A stretch of DNA of 64,000 nucleotides from Collinsella sp. (GCA_018381235.1 JAGZSF010000011.1:1-64000), one strand, 5' to 3'. Shown: positions 32,766 through 41,950, numbered from the stretch's first letter. Numbers and translations: made by a program. The notes: a model not told the origin generated them from the letters alone.

Positions 32766-34593
32766 GATGCTCAAATTGCCGGTCTTGGACGTCGACGGCG
32801 AAAAGCTCGGCGTGGTCAACGATTTTGGCATTGCTACCGGCGAAGTTTTTCCGCACGTGACGTCGCTCGCGTTCCGCGGACCCGGCAAGACGCCGTTTAT
32901 GATCAGCTGGCGCAAATGGGTCGACCGTATCGACGAGACGGGCGTACACCTTAAGTCGCCGGCCACCGAAATCCGTTTTTCGTACCTGCAGCCGACCGAG
33001 CTCCTGCTTGCCCGCGACGTGCTCAACAAGCAGATTGTCGACACGCAGGGCATGAAGGTCGTGCGCGTCAACGACATCAAGTTTTCCATGTCGGGCGAAA
33101 ATCAGCTGCGCCTGCTGGGCGCCGAGGTCGGTGCCCGCGGTCTGCTACGCGCCATCAGCCCCGCGCTCGAGCATATCGTCGAAGGCTTTATGAAGCACCT
33201 GGGCAAGCCGCTCAGTGAGGACATCATCGCTTGGTCCTACATGGACCTGCTCGACCGCTCGACCAAGAACATTCAACTCTCGGTGTCGCACAAGACGCTC
33301 GGCGAGCTGCACCCTGCCGACATCGCCGACATTATCGAGCAGCTCGACCCGCGCCTGCGTGCGCAGGTGTTTGCACAGCTCGATACTGCCCAGGCCGCCG
33401 AGGCCATCTCGGAGTTCGATGACGACGAGCTTATGACCGAGATGCTCGAGGGCCTGTCCGACACGGACGCATCGTCGATGCTGGCCATGATGGACCCGGA
33501 CGATGCAGCCGACCTGATCGACGAGCTCGATTACGAGAAGGCCGAGAAGCTCCTGCGCCTGATGGGCGTCAAGGAGGAGAAGGCGATTCGTAATCTGCTG
33601 GGCTACGAGGACAACACTGCCGGCCGCATCATGACCTCGGAGTTTGTCTCCCTGCCCGCTACGGCAACGGTCGGTGACGCCATCGAGGCGATTCGCGAGC
33701 TCGACGAGGACTTCGAGAGCGTCTACTACGTCTATACCGAGGATCCGAGCGGCATGCTGACCGGCGTGCTTTCGCTGCGCACGCTGATCGTAGCCGACCG
33801 CGACGCCACGCTGGGTCAGCTGGCCTATCGCGACCTGGTCTATGTGTCGCCCGACGAGGACCAGGAAGACGTGACGGACGAGATGACCAAGTACGACCTG
33901 GTTGCCATTCCTGTCTGCGATGAGAACCGTCATATCCTGGGTATCGTAACCTTCGACGACGCCATGGACGTTATTGCCGAGGAGCATCAGGAGGACCTGC
34001 AGATCGCCGGTGTCGGCTCGGGCGATAGCGCGTCGGACGACTCGACGAACGTGCTCAGCTGGTTCGTGCATCGCCAGTACTGGGTTGTTGTATGGGGCAT
34101 TGCGTCGTGCATCATGGCGACCGTGCTGGGGACGGCGTTCGGCTCCGCGCATCTGGTGGTGTTCCCCATGTGCGCCATGCCGCTCGTACTGCTGGCGGCC
34201 TCGCGCATGGTGTCGTTCGTCAAGAACTACTTCCTGGAGTATGACGGTCACGACGACGAGCCCAAGCCGTATCTGGGGTTCTTCTTCCAGAGTACGGGCA
34301 TGGGCCTGATTCTGTCACTCGTGACCTACCTGTGCGCTCAGCTGGTGCGCACCGCCGCGTTCCCCGATGCGCCCATGTTTGAGGAGCAACTCTTTACCGG
34401 GTGCTTTAATATCGCTGCCATCATTTGCCTGGTTGGCAACATGAGTGCCGTGATTTACCTGATGGTGCTGTTCTGGCGTGACGAGCATGACCTCAACACG
34501 TCGGGCACCGCCATGAACGTTATTGCCGTCATGATCTCGTGCGTAGCGTACTGCGCCGCTGCGGTGCTGCTCACCATGTCGGTCATGGGTTAG
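32749..34593 (+). CDS. MgtE_N/CBS-domain protein with a non-MgtE membrane domain
   Basis: A 614-residue protein. PRC-barrel-like segments occupy residues 1 to about 110 (LDVDGEKLGVVNDF; DTQGMKVVRVND). An MgtE_N superhelical domain (about 170-290) is rich in LDP/MDPDDAADLIDEL repeats, and two CBS domains follow (about 290-420). The C-terminal ~180 residues contain four or five helices but not the canonical MgtE pore sequence (no GNxGNQ-like motif). It is coupled to a downstream NRAMP-type gene 8 bp away. In MgtE these domains sense cytosolic Mg2+, so this may be a regulator or partner of that transporter. Start TTG 32749 (site GGGGAG); ATG 32767 is the alternative. Confidence 0.75.
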   Translation: MNYLSEMLKLPVLDVDGEKLGVVNDFGIATGEVFPHVTSLAFRGPGKTPFMISWRKWVDRIDETGVHLKSPATEIRFSYLQPTELLLARDVLNKQIVDTQGMKVVRVNDIKFSMSGENQLRLLGAEVGARGLLRAISPALEHIVEGFMKHLGKPLSEDIIAWSYMDLLDRSTKNIQLSVSHKTLGELHPADIADIIEQLDPRLRAQVFAQLDTAQAAEAISEFDDDELMTEMLEGLSDTDASSMLAMMDPDDAADLIDELDYEKAEKLLRLMGVKEEKAIRNLLGYEDNTAGRIMTSEFVSLPATATVGDAIEAIRELDEDFESVYYVYTEDPSGMLTGVLSLRTLIVADRDATLGQLAYRDLVYVSPDEDQEDVTDEMTKYDLVAIPVCDENRHILGIVTFDDAMDVIAEEHQEDLQIAGVGSGDSASDDSTNVLSWFVHRQYWVVVWGIASCIMATVLGTAFGSAHLVVFPMCAMPLVLLAASRMVSFVKNYFLEYDGHDDEPKPYLGFFFQSTGMGLILSLVTYLCAQLVRTAAFPDAPMFEEQLFTGCFNIAAIICLVGNMSAVIYLMVLFWRDEHDLNTSGTAMNVIAVMISCVAYCAAAVLLTMSVMG

Positions 34594-34601
34594 GTGGTCG
34601 C

Positions 34602-35864
34602 GTGCAAAATACCAAGCAAAAGTCGGGCACCAAGCAAAAGTTGACCATCGCGGCCATCTTTGGCGCTATGGGTCCCGGTCTGCTGGCGGCGCTTTCGGGC
34701 AATGACGCCGGCGGCATTGCAACGTATTCCAGCGCGGGCGCCAGCTATGGCTACAAGATGCTCTGGATGCTTCCCGTCATGACTGTGCTGCTCATCGTGA
34801 CGCAGGAGACCGCGGCGCGCTGCGGCTGCGTCACGGGCAAGGGCCTGGCATCGCTCATCCGCGAGCGCTTTGGCGTGCGCAAGAGTGTACTTGCTATGGC
34901 GGCGCTGTTGATCGCCAACACGGCTGTGACCATTTCGGAGTTTGCGGGCATCGCCAGCGGCCTTGCTCTCTTTGGCGTGCCGGCGAGCATCTCGGTGCCG
35001 TTGGTGGCGCTGCTGGTGTGGATGCTTACCATGTCGGGTAGTTTCCAGCGCATCGAGAAGATTCTGCTGCTGGTGAGCTGCGTGTTCGTGACCTATATCG
35101 TCGCTGCATTTATGGCTGGCCCCAACTGGGGTGAGGTCGCGGTCGACCTGGTCGTGCCTAACATTCAAAATGATCCCAGCTACGTGTCGCTCGTGGTCGC
35201 AACGATCGGTACCACCATCGCGCCGTGGATGATTTTCTTGGCGCAGAACAACGTGGTCGATAAGAACGCGGGCGAGGACGATATCGTGCTGCAGCGCATC
35301 GATACCGTGAGCGGCTCGCTTGCCGCCGATGTCATTGCCGGCTTTATTATCATCACGACCGGTACGGTGTTGTTCCCGGCGGGTATTCAGATTAGCGATG
35401 CTGCCGATGCTGCCCGCGCGCTGGAGCCTATTGCGGGTCAGTGGTCCACGGTACTGTTTGCCTCGGGCCTGGTCGCGGCGAGCTTCTTGGCCGCCTGCGT
35501 GCTGCCGGGCGTTACGTCGAGCGCTATCTGCGAGGCATTTGGCTGGGAGCGCGGTGCCGACCGTAGCTGGGACGAGGCCCCGGTCTATCGCGGCATCATT
35601 ACGGCCATCATCGGTATCTCTGCCGTGCTGGTGCTTATGCCCGGCGTCGATCTGTTCCAGATTATGATGACCTCGCAGGTCATCAATGGCGTGCTACTGC
35701 CTGTAGTCTTGGTATTCCAGGTGGTTATCGCGGCGGATCGCCACATTATGGGCGCCAACCGCAACGGCCGCGTGTGGAACGTGCTCACTTGGGCGACTAT
35801 CGGCGTGATTACGGTGCTCACGGTCGTCATGTTTGTTCTGCAGGCGATGGGTTACAGCGCTTAG
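34602..35864 (+). CDS. NRAMP-family divalent cation transporter, probable Mg2+-type (NRMT)
   Basis: A 420-residue protein with about 11 helices. In helix 1 the usual DPGN is DAGG (35-38 in LSGNDAGGIATY). In helix 6 the usual A-x-MPH is TIAPW, so the Met that selects transition metals is Ala and the His is Trp. Replacement of Asn by Gly and Met by Ala is what I recall for the NRMT magnesium clade described from Eggerthella lenta, also in Coriobacteriia. GTG 34602 has GGTGG upstream and lies 8 bp after the MgtE_N/CBS gene. An in-frame upstream extension overlaps that gene and lacks domain features. Confidence 0.8.
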   Translation: MQNTKQKSGTKQKLTIAAIFGAMGPGLLAALSGNDAGGIATYSSAGASYGYKMLWMLPVMTVLLIVTQETAARCGCVTGKGLASLIRERFGVRKSVLAMAALLIANTAVTISEFAGIASGLALFGVPASISVPLVALLVWMLTMSGSFQRIEKILLLVSCVFVTYIVAAFMAGPNWGEVAVDLVVPNIQNDPSYVSLVVATIGTTIAPWMIFLAQNNVVDKNAGEDDIVLQRIDTVSGSLAADVIAGFIIITTGTVLFPAGIQISDAADAARALEPIAGQWSTVLFASGLVAASFLAACVLPGVTSSAICEAFGWERGADRSWDEAPVYRGIITAIIGISAVLVLMPGVDLFQIMMTSQVINGVLLPVVLVFQVVIAADRHIMGANRNGRVWNVLTWATIGVITVLTVVMFVLQAMGYSA

Positions 35865-35881
35865 CGCCTCTTTTGCTTCCG

Positions 35882-35916
35882 AACAGGCCGCAGCGATGGG
35901 CTGCGGCCTGTTTTTT
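35882..35916 (+). terminator. Rho-independent terminator after the NRMT gene
   Basis: AACAGGCCGCAGC (35882-35894), loop GATGG, GCTGCGGCCTGTT (35900-35912), then TTTT. A perfect 13-bp stem. Confidence 0.9.
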
Positions 35917-35960
35917 GTCTGTTATAGGGTGTTAGTTATATGGCAGTGGGCAAAAAATAC

Positions 35961-36160
35961 CAAATATGAGTACTGTTGCTAATTGAATAGCATTTACATC
36001 CAAGAAGATAATGAACATAACATATAATATGTTCATTAAAATTGGCTCCAATACGCCTTAAACCAGTCAGGTTGGCTGCTTTAGGGGGTTGTAGGGGACG
36101 CTCGGACGTCATTTTGGGTGGTTTTGCCTGCTACTAAAATGGTAACAGTACTCATATTTG
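35961..36160. repeat. 200-bp AT-rich segment bounded by a 17-bp inverted repeat
   Basis: CAAATATGAGTACTGTT (35961-35977) recurs as its exact complement at 36144-36160. The left part of the interior is much more AT-rich than the surroundings and holds a 10-bp palindrome, AATGAACATA (36010-36019) with TATGTTCATT (36028-36037). No gene is seen in the 544-bp gap 35865-36408. It could be a miniature mobile element or a dispersed repeat. Confidence 0.6.
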
Positions 36161-36349
36161 CCCCTTTTTGTCCACGACCTCTTGGAGCCGGTTCGAAAAG
36201 AGCGATTTTGGGTTGTTTGCTGCGGGTGTGGGCTTGGAAACAACGCTCGGGGTGGTGAGGTCCCCAGAATTCGGTCGCAAGGAGGGCGTTCCTCGGCTGT
36301 GTCAGGAGTGTCTCTAGGTGCCGGCACATAAGGAACGTCCCTAACTGCC

Positions 36350-36383
36350 GCAGGGGGTGTCTGCCGTGGCAGACACCCCCTGC
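36350..36383. terminator. Strong inverted repeat after the acyltransferase gene
   Basis: GCAGGGGGTGTCTGCC (36350-36365) and its exact complement (36368-36383) are separated by two bases. It lies 25 bp beyond the stop of the minus-strand acyltransferase gene and probably ends its transcript; no T-run was seen. A GTCCCTAACTGCC-type dispersed repeat (about 36296-36350) lies beside it. Confidence 0.55.
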
Positions 36384-36408
36384 TGGTGTAAGCAGATTTG
36401 GCTGCGCG

Positions 36409-38625
36409 TTACTTGTCGGTGCCCAGCTTGTGCGGCTTGAGAGCGAGCGCATTGACGAGCGCGTCGGTGGCAGACTTGACGGCTGTCGGCTGCGGATCGT
36501 TGACGTGATCCTCGGGATGCACGGGCAGGTCCTTCTTGACTGCGTCGTGGATCAAGTTGAGGTACTCAGTCACGCCAGTGGTCGATAGGTGCGTGCCATC
36601 GCCATCGAACAGGTCGTTGCGGTTGGCACTGTATCCGTACCAGTCGATAACGCGCACGTTCTTGTAGCGCGTAGCGGCGTTGGCGATGGCCTGGTTGGTA
36701 GAGCCAACCCATGGCTGCGGGCTGCGCGTGTTCACAAACACCACAATACGCTTATCTCCTGCATCGGCCATGATGGCGTCGATCTGGTCGTCGGTTACCA
36801 AGCCGTTGGTGCCCAGGGCAAAGACCACGATCTTGCCGGCAAGGTTCTGCTGGATATAGCCCTCAAATGTCGCGCGCCCCGCATCAAACTGGCGGCCCTT
36901 TTCGGCATCGATATGGCTGTGCGGGAACACGCCGTCAAAGGTGTCCACGGCACGCAGCGACACGGAGTCGCCGATCATAAGCAGATCGTAGGAGCCATCG
37001 GGGAAGCCGTCATTGTCCTTGTCGGTGTCGTCGGCCGCCTGCTGGTCGGTGGGCGCGGTGTTCTTGGCTTCCTTGTTCAGAACTTCGGCGCCCTCGCCGC
37101 TCAGCGCAGACGTCTCGGGCACAAAGATCAGGCCGCCCAGTGCAACGACCAACACGACAGTGCAGGTTGCGCAGGCAGGGACGTGCGCGCGCACCCAGTT
37201 GGCGGGCGTGGCGGTGCCGTCGCGGAACTCGGATACGGTGCGCCCAAAGGCGCCCTTCCTAAACGGAGTCTCGATAAAGCGATAGCAGCACTCTGCCACG
37301 GCGACCACCACAAGTACCTGCAAGATATACTGCCACCAGGGCGTGTCGTTGATGTTGGCGACCGGGTTCATGAGCAACAGCAGCGGATAGTGCCACAGGT
37401 AGATGCTGTACGAGCGCTTGCCAATCCATACGAGCGGCTCGGCGGCCAAGGCTCGTGCGACCATTCCCTGGGGCTGCACGCAGGCCGCGATGACCATGAG
37501 CGTGAGGATTGAGCACAGCAGAGTGCCGCCGCGATACTGGAAGGCGGTGTAGCCGTTGGTGAGCGCGACCATGGCGGCAAGGCCAACCAGACCCACGACG
37601 CCCAACACATCGATGGATGCGGGCGAGGTCCAAAAGCGCACGAGGGCGCTCGGCTGTGCCGGGGCGGTCTCGGCTGATTCGTCGGCCTTCTCGCCAGGCT
37701 TGCCCTCGGCGTTCTTGCCGTGCTTGGCGGCGCCAGCCAGGCGATTGAACCCCAAACGATGAGCGAGACGCACCGGCGCCAGGTCGCGATCGGGGATAAA
37801 GGCCATCCAGGCGCCCAGCAGCAGCGAGAACACGCGGGTGTCGGTGCCGTAGTACACGCGGCTGGGGTCGGCGGCGGGGTTGTAAAGCACCATCATGGCA
37901 AGGGCGGATACCGCGGCGAGGCCCAGAACCACGCGGCGCGTGTTGGGCTTGCTCACATGCATGGATACCATGGCAAACAACAGTGGCGGCCAAATCAGGT
38001 AGAACTGTTCCTCGATGGCAAGCGACCAAAAGTGCGTGAGCGGCGAGGGATCGCCCAGAGCATTGAAGTACGAGACGTTTTGGGCAATCTGCCACCAGTT
38101 GTTGAAGAACAGCAGCGACGGCAGGATGTCGGGGCGCATCTTGGTGAGCATCACGTGGTTAAAGATAGTGCACAGCGCGCAGGTTACAAACACTACCGTT
38201 ACCACGGCGGGGACCAGGCGACGGATGCGGCGAATCCAGAAGCTCTTGAGGTCGATGCGTCCGGTCTTAGCGACTTCGTTGAGCAGCAAGCGCGTGATCA
38301 GATAGCCCGAAAGCACAAAGAAGATCGTGACGCCAAGCAGGCCGCCCTGAGCCCACGTGAGGTTAAGGTGATAGAGCACCACCGCGACGACGGCGAGCGT
38401 ACGCAGACCGTCGAGTGCAGGGATGTAGCGGGACTTGGGGCGAGCGGGCGTCTGCTCCGCGGCGGGAGTGTTGGCGCGGCCCGCGTTGTTGGCAGAAGCG
38501 CGATGGGGGCTCGCGGTGCGTCGCGGCTCGTTGGCACGGCGTTCGCCCTTCACACGTTCGTGCGGTGCCGGCTCGTTGCCCGTGCGGCGTCGACCGCGCA
38601 AGCCCGATTGCGAGAATTGTTCCAT
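36409..38625 (-). CDS. OatA-like acyltransferase: AT3 membrane domain plus SGNH domain
   Basis: A 738-residue protein. An Arg/Ala-rich cytoplasmic N-terminus (about 1-65) is followed by an acyltransferase-3 domain of about 10-11 helices (YIPALDGLRTLAVVAVVLYH; FFVLSGYLITR; WIRRIRRLVPA; HFWSLAIEEQFYLIWP). A C-terminal extracytoplasmic SGNH esterase-like domain (about 530-720) has GDSVS, ALGTNG and the Asp-His pair in DGDGTHLS. This is the layout of OatA-type peptidoglycan O-acetyltransferases, which move acetyl groups outward onto muramic acid and give lysozyme resistance; other glycan acceptors are possible. It is transcribed alone. Confidence 0.88.
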   Translation of the reverse strand: MEQFSQSGLRGRRRTGNEPAPHERVKGERRANEPRRTASPHRASANNAGRANTPAAEQTPARPKSRYIPALDGLRTLAVVAVVLYHLNLTWAQGGLLGVTIFFVLSGYLITRLLLNEVAKTGRIDLKSFWIRRIRRLVPAVVTVVFVTCALCTIFNHVMLTKMRPDILPSLLFFNNWWQIAQNVSYFNALGDPSPLTHFWSLAIEEQFYLIWPPLLFAMVSMHVSKPNTRRVVLGLAAVSALAMMVLYNPAADPSRVYYGTDTRVFSLLLGAWMAFIPDRDLAPVRLAHRLGFNRLAGAAKHGKNAEGKPGEKADESAETAPAQPSALVRFWTSPASIDVLGVVGLVGLAAMVALTNGYTAFQYRGGTLLCSILTLMVIAACVQPQGMVARALAAEPLVWIGKRSYSIYLWHYPLLLLMNPVANINDTPWWQYILQVLVVVAVAECCYRFIETPFRKGAFGRTVSEFRDGTATPANWVRAHVPACATCTVVLVVALGGLIFVPETSALSGEGAEVLNKEAKNTAPTDQQAADDTDKDNDGFPDGSYDLLMIGDSVSLRAVDTFDGVFPHSHIDAEKGRQFDAGRATFEGYIQQNLAGKIVVFALGTNGLVTDDQIDAIMADAGDKRIVVFVNTRSPQPWVGSTNQAIANAATRYKNVRVIDWYGYSANRNDLFDGDGTHLSTTGVTEYLNLIHDAVKKDLPVHPEDHVNDPQPTAVKSATDALVNALALKPHKLGTDK

Positions 38626-38812
38626 AAAACATCATCCAATGACGAGAATAATCAGCACGTATTCATTGTAGCTGTCTGCTCCTGTGAATGCTTGTTGCTG
38701 GCGCAAGCTCAAGCGCGCGTCCACATCAAAGTGGACTAAAGTTATAGGGGGTGCGAGAGTGCACAATCGTTGGTCGACGGTGGGCGCAAAGCCTGAAGAC
38801 GAGGAGGTTTCC

Positions 38813-39775
38813 ATGGCAGATCGCGGCATCGTTGCGGTGTTCGGCAGCATGAACATGGACCTTTCGGTGGCGTGCGAGCGCATGCCGCGCGCGGGCGAGA
38901 CCGTCGGCGGCAGCGGTTTTATCACCAACGCCGGTGGTAAGGGCGCCAACCAGGCCGTCGCCGCTGCGCGCATGGGCGCGCGCACGTGCATGATCGGCGC
39001 TGTTGGGCGCGATACCTTTGGCGATGCGCTTGTGGCAGGGCTCCAGGATGCCGGCGTGGGCGTTGAGTTCGTGGCGCTTCGCGATGACGTGGAGACCGGT
39101 ACCGCGACCATCATTCGCTGCGAGAGCGACAACCGCATCGTGCTGTCACCGGGTGCCAACCATGCGCTTGCGGGTGAGGACATTGCCTGCGCGCTGAGAC
39201 GTCTGGTGGCCGATGGGCTCGACGGAGACGCCAGCGAGATTGCCCCGGCTGCCGGAAGCGTCTTTATCGCCCAGGGCGAATGTGACCTTGCGGCGACGGC
39301 TGAGGCGCTTGTTTGCGCTCACGAGCTGGGGTTCTATACGGTCTTTAATCCAGCGCCCGCCTGCGATCTGCCGGCGGGAGCGTGGCCTGCGGTCGACCTG
39401 GTCTGTCCCAACGAGACCGAGTGCCAGGTGCTGACGGGAATCTTGCCCGCGGACGATGCAAGCTGCGTCGCGGCGCTCAACGCCCTGCTCGCTAGGGGTG
39501 CCGGAGCTGCGGTCATCACGTTGGGCGGTGCCGGCTCGGTTACGCTCGGCGATGACGGTGAGCTGCTGCGCATGCCGGCACTTTCGAGCACAGTGGTCGA
39601 TACGACGGCCGCCGGCGATACGTTTATCGGCGCGCTTGCCGCGGCTCGCCTAGAGGGCTTGTCGCTCTTTGAGTGCATGGCCGCGGGTGCTCGCGCCTCG
39701 GCAGTGACGGTGTCGCGCCTGGGCGCTCAGCAATCGATTCCCACGCGCGCCGAAGTTGAACATTGGTTTGGTTAA
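38813..39775 (+). CDS. rbsK: Ribokinase (PfkB family)
   Basis: A 320-residue kinase that phosphorylates ribose to ribose 5-phosphate. PfkB signatures: GSMNMDL near the N-terminus, GGKGANQAVAAARMGA (about residues 42-57), and DTTAAGDTFIGAL at 263-275 with catalytic base D269. The DTTAAGD form is typical of RbsK. ATG 38813 has GAGGAGG six bases before it; upstream in-frame starts are weaker. The nucleoside hydrolase gene follows after 30 bp, so the ribose released from nucleosides is probably its substrate. Confidence 0.9.
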   Translation: MADRGIVAVFGSMNMDLSVACERMPRAGETVGGSGFITNAGGKGANQAVAAARMGARTCMIGAVGRDTFGDALVAGLQDAGVGVEFVALRDDVETGTATIIRCESDNRIVLSPGANHALAGEDIACALRRLVADGLDGDASEIAPAAGSVFIAQGECDLAATAEALVCAHELGFYTVFNPAPACDLPAGAWPAVDLVCPNETECQVLTGILPADDASCVAALNALLARGAGAAVITLGGAGSVTLGDDGELLRMPALSSTVVDTTAAGDTFIGALAAARLEGLSLFECMAAGARASAVTVSRLGAQQSIPTRAEVEHWFG

Positions 39776-39805
39776 ACGATAAAGACGGAGAAGCGGAGTA
39801 GAACA

Positions 39806-40780
39806 ATGGCAATCAAGAAGCTGATCCTTGATCTGGATATGGGTGTGGACGATGCGATGGCGCTGGCCTATGCCATCGCGAGCCCCGAGGTGGAGCTCGT
39901 GGGCATCACCACGTGCTTTGGCAACGTGCGCGTCGAGCAATCGGCGCACAACTGTCTGGCGGTGCTCGATCTGCTGGGTCGCCCCGAGGTTCCGGTGTAC
40001 CTGGGCGCCGATCGTCCTCTGCAGGCGACTGAGCCCTATACGCCGCCGGCGTCCACCGCGCTCATTCACGGCAAGAACGGCATTGGCGGCGCGAGCGTGC
40101 CCGCGTCGCCCTACGAGCCGGTGGGGGCGACCTCGGCCGACGGCAACGCTGCGGTCGATTATCTGATCGATGCCGCGCGCACCTATGGTCCCGATCTGGT
40201 CTACGTAGCGACTGGCCCGCTCTCCAACCTGGCGCTCGCCCTGGAGCGCGATGCGGCGGCGATGATGTCCATCGGCCGCGTGGTCGTGATGGGCGGCGCC
40301 CTTACCGTGCCCGGTAACGTGAGCGCGGGCGCCGAGGCCAACATGGCGAGCGACCCCGAGGCAGCCGACGCGGTGCTGCGCTCGGGCCGTAAGCTCACCA
40401 TGGTGGGTCTGGACGTGACGCATCGCGTGGTGCTCACACGCCGCGACGTTGCCGGCTGGACGGGCTCGGGCACCATGGCGGGCTGCGCATTTGCGAGCAT
40501 GGTCGAGCACTACATTGGCTCGTACGAGATGAACGCACCCTACCTGGGTGGTTGTGCGCTGCACGATCCGCTGGCCGTTGCCGTGGCGATCGACCCCACG
40601 CTCGTAGGTGCGCTCGGCTGCAACCTGCGTGTTGATCTGCTGGGCGAGTACCGCGGCCGCACCATCTGCGATGAGCGCCGCCTGTCCGATCCGGACAAGA
40701 GCGCGCTTGTGGCGCTGACCGTGGATGCTCCGCGCTTCCTGTCCGAGTTCAAGACACGTATGGCCCTCGTCCTGGGCTGA
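39806..40780 (+). CDS. Inosine/uridine-preferring nucleoside hydrolase
   Basis: A 324-residue hydrolase that splits ribonucleosides into base and ribose. The family Ca2+-site motif is DLDMGVDDAMAL (residues 9-20). Further family features are VATGPLSNLALAL, VVMGGALTVPGN, EANMASDPEAA and the late HDPLAVA. Its position after ribokinase suggests a salvage pathway: hydrolysis of the nucleoside, then phosphorylation of the ribose. GGAG lies upstream of ATG 39806. Exact base preference cannot be told. Confidence 0.9.
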   Translation: MAIKKLILDLDMGVDDAMALAYAIASPEVELVGITTCFGNVRVEQSAHNCLAVLDLLGRPEVPVYLGADRPLQATEPYTPPASTALIHGKNGIGGASVPASPYEPVGATSADGNAAVDYLIDAARTYGPDLVYVATGPLSNLALALERDAAAMMSIGRVVVMGGALTVPGNVSAGAEANMASDPEAADAVLRSGRKLTMVGLDVTHRVVLTRRDVAGWTGSGTMAGCAFASMVEHYIGSYEMNAPYLGGCALHDPLAVAVAIDPTLVGALGCNLRVDLLGEYRGRTICDERRLSDPDKSALVALTVDAPRFLSEFKTRMALVLG

Positions 40781-40908
40781 TCCGCAAGATTGAGACGGCC
40801 TCCCAATCGTTTCAACGCTTCCAAAACCGTTCACGGACGATATGCTACCGTTGGTCGGCTGTGGACGGTGCTCCCCGCGAAGATATGGGCTATCATCCCT
40901 TACTGCGC

Positions 40909-40936
40909 GGATTGTTACTTCTAGGGAGGCATGCCC
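40909..40936 (+). promoter_or_regulatory. RAT-like antiterminator target, copy 1
   Basis: GGATTGTTACTTCTAGGGAG followed by GCATGCCC matches the start (GGATTGTTACT) and end of the ribonucleic antiterminator bound by LicT/SacY-type proteins. It lies about 105 bp before licT. Confidence 0.6.
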
Positions 40937-40950
40937 GCGCCTCGATACAA

Positions 40951-41016
40951 CTGATTGTTACTGGTAAGGCATGACCGCGATAGCTCGGCTATTTGCAGTC
41001 ATGCCTTTTCTTTTTG
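40951..41016 (+). terminator. RAT-like sequence overlapping a terminator upstream of licT
   Basis: CTGATTGTTACTGGTAAGGC continuing to 40976 resembles a second RAT. Its 3' part, AAGGCATGAC (40966-40975), is also the 5' arm of a terminator whose other arm is GTCATGCCTT (40998-41007), followed by TTCTTTTT. Binding by LicT to the upstream fold would block the terminator, so the operon is probably autoregulated by beta-glucoside supply. Confidence 0.75.
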
Positions 41017-41040
41017 ATAATTCCGAAAGGAGGTTCAATA

Positions 41041-41880
41041 ATGCTTGCGATTAAAAAGCTCAACAACAATGCCGTTCTTTGTCGCGACGGGCAGGGGCGC
41101 GACGTGATCGCCATGGGCAGGGGCGTCGGGTTTGGGGGAGAATTTCCCCGCGAGCTGCCGCTCTCTAAGATTGAGCATACGTTTTATGACATCGACCCCA
41201 AAGGGCAGGACGTCATGCGCGACCTTCCTTCTGAGATCGTGATGTTCACGGCCAAGGTGATGGACATCGTCGCCAACGAGCTGCCCTATGATCTGTCGAC
41301 CAAGGCGACATTGTTCATGGCCGATCACCTGTCATTTGCGGTGGAGCGCGCGCAAAAGGGTTTTCGTATTGCGATGCCTCTCGCCTATGAAGTGCGCGAG
41401 ACATATCCTAAGGAATACAAAGCGGCGCAGTTTATCGTTATGAGGCTCGAAAAGGAGCTTGGTGAACGACTTCCCAAAGAAGAGATTGCCAGCATTGCCA
41501 TGAATCTCGTCAATGCGCGGGTTGTTCAGGCCATCGAGACCGCGAGCAAACCCACCAAGCAGTTTGACGATATGCTAGAAGATGTCACTGAGATCGTCGA
41601 GAGTGATTTTCGCATCATCGTTGACCGCGATTCCTACGATTTCACTCGCTATGCCACGCATCTGCGGTACCTGTTCAAGCGCATTCAAGCCGGCGAGTCG
41701 CTGAACAGCGCCAACATGCAGATGTACAAGAACTTTCGTGAGGAGTTTCCGCAGTTGGCAGAGTGCGTGAAGCATATCGGTTCCTATTGTCGTGAAACGT
41801 GGGACGCCACGCTCTTCGAGGAGGAGGAACTCTATCTGATGATCCATCTCAACCGGATCATCTCCAAAAAAGGATTGTAA
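41041..41880 (+). CDS. licT: BglG/LicT-family transcriptional antiterminator
   Basis: A 279-residue regulator: an RNA-binding CAT domain (1 to about 55) and two PTS regulation domains. PRD1 has H96 in ADHLSFAVER, but the second PRD1 histidine of LicT is Asn here (N155 in AMNLVNAR). PRD2 has H207 in YATHLRY and H269 in MIHLNR, positions like those of LicT. PRD1 is normally phosphorylated by the cognate EII (inactivation) and PRD2 by HPr (activation). AAAGGAGG precedes ATG 41041. The RAT and terminator lie just upstream, and EIIBC and GH1 genes follow. Confidence 0.9.
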   Translation: MLAIKKLNNNAVLCRDGQGRDVIAMGRGVGFGGEFPRELPLSKIEHTFYDIDPKGQDVMRDLPSEIVMFTAKVMDIVANELPYDLSTKATLFMADHLSFAVERAQKGFRIAMPLAYEVRETYPKEYKAAQFIVMRLEKELGERLPKEEIASIAMNLVNARVVQAIETASKPTKQFDDMLEDVTEIVESDFRIIVDRDSYDFTRYATHLRYLFKRIQAGESLNSANMQMYKNFREEFPQLAECVKHIGSYCRETWDATLFEEEELYLMIHLNRIISKKGL

Positions 41881-41950
41881 CCCGTAGCCATTCGGGGCAT
41901 GACCTTTGCCGATTCGAACAGTAAGCCAAGATTGTGCAAAGGAGCCAATG

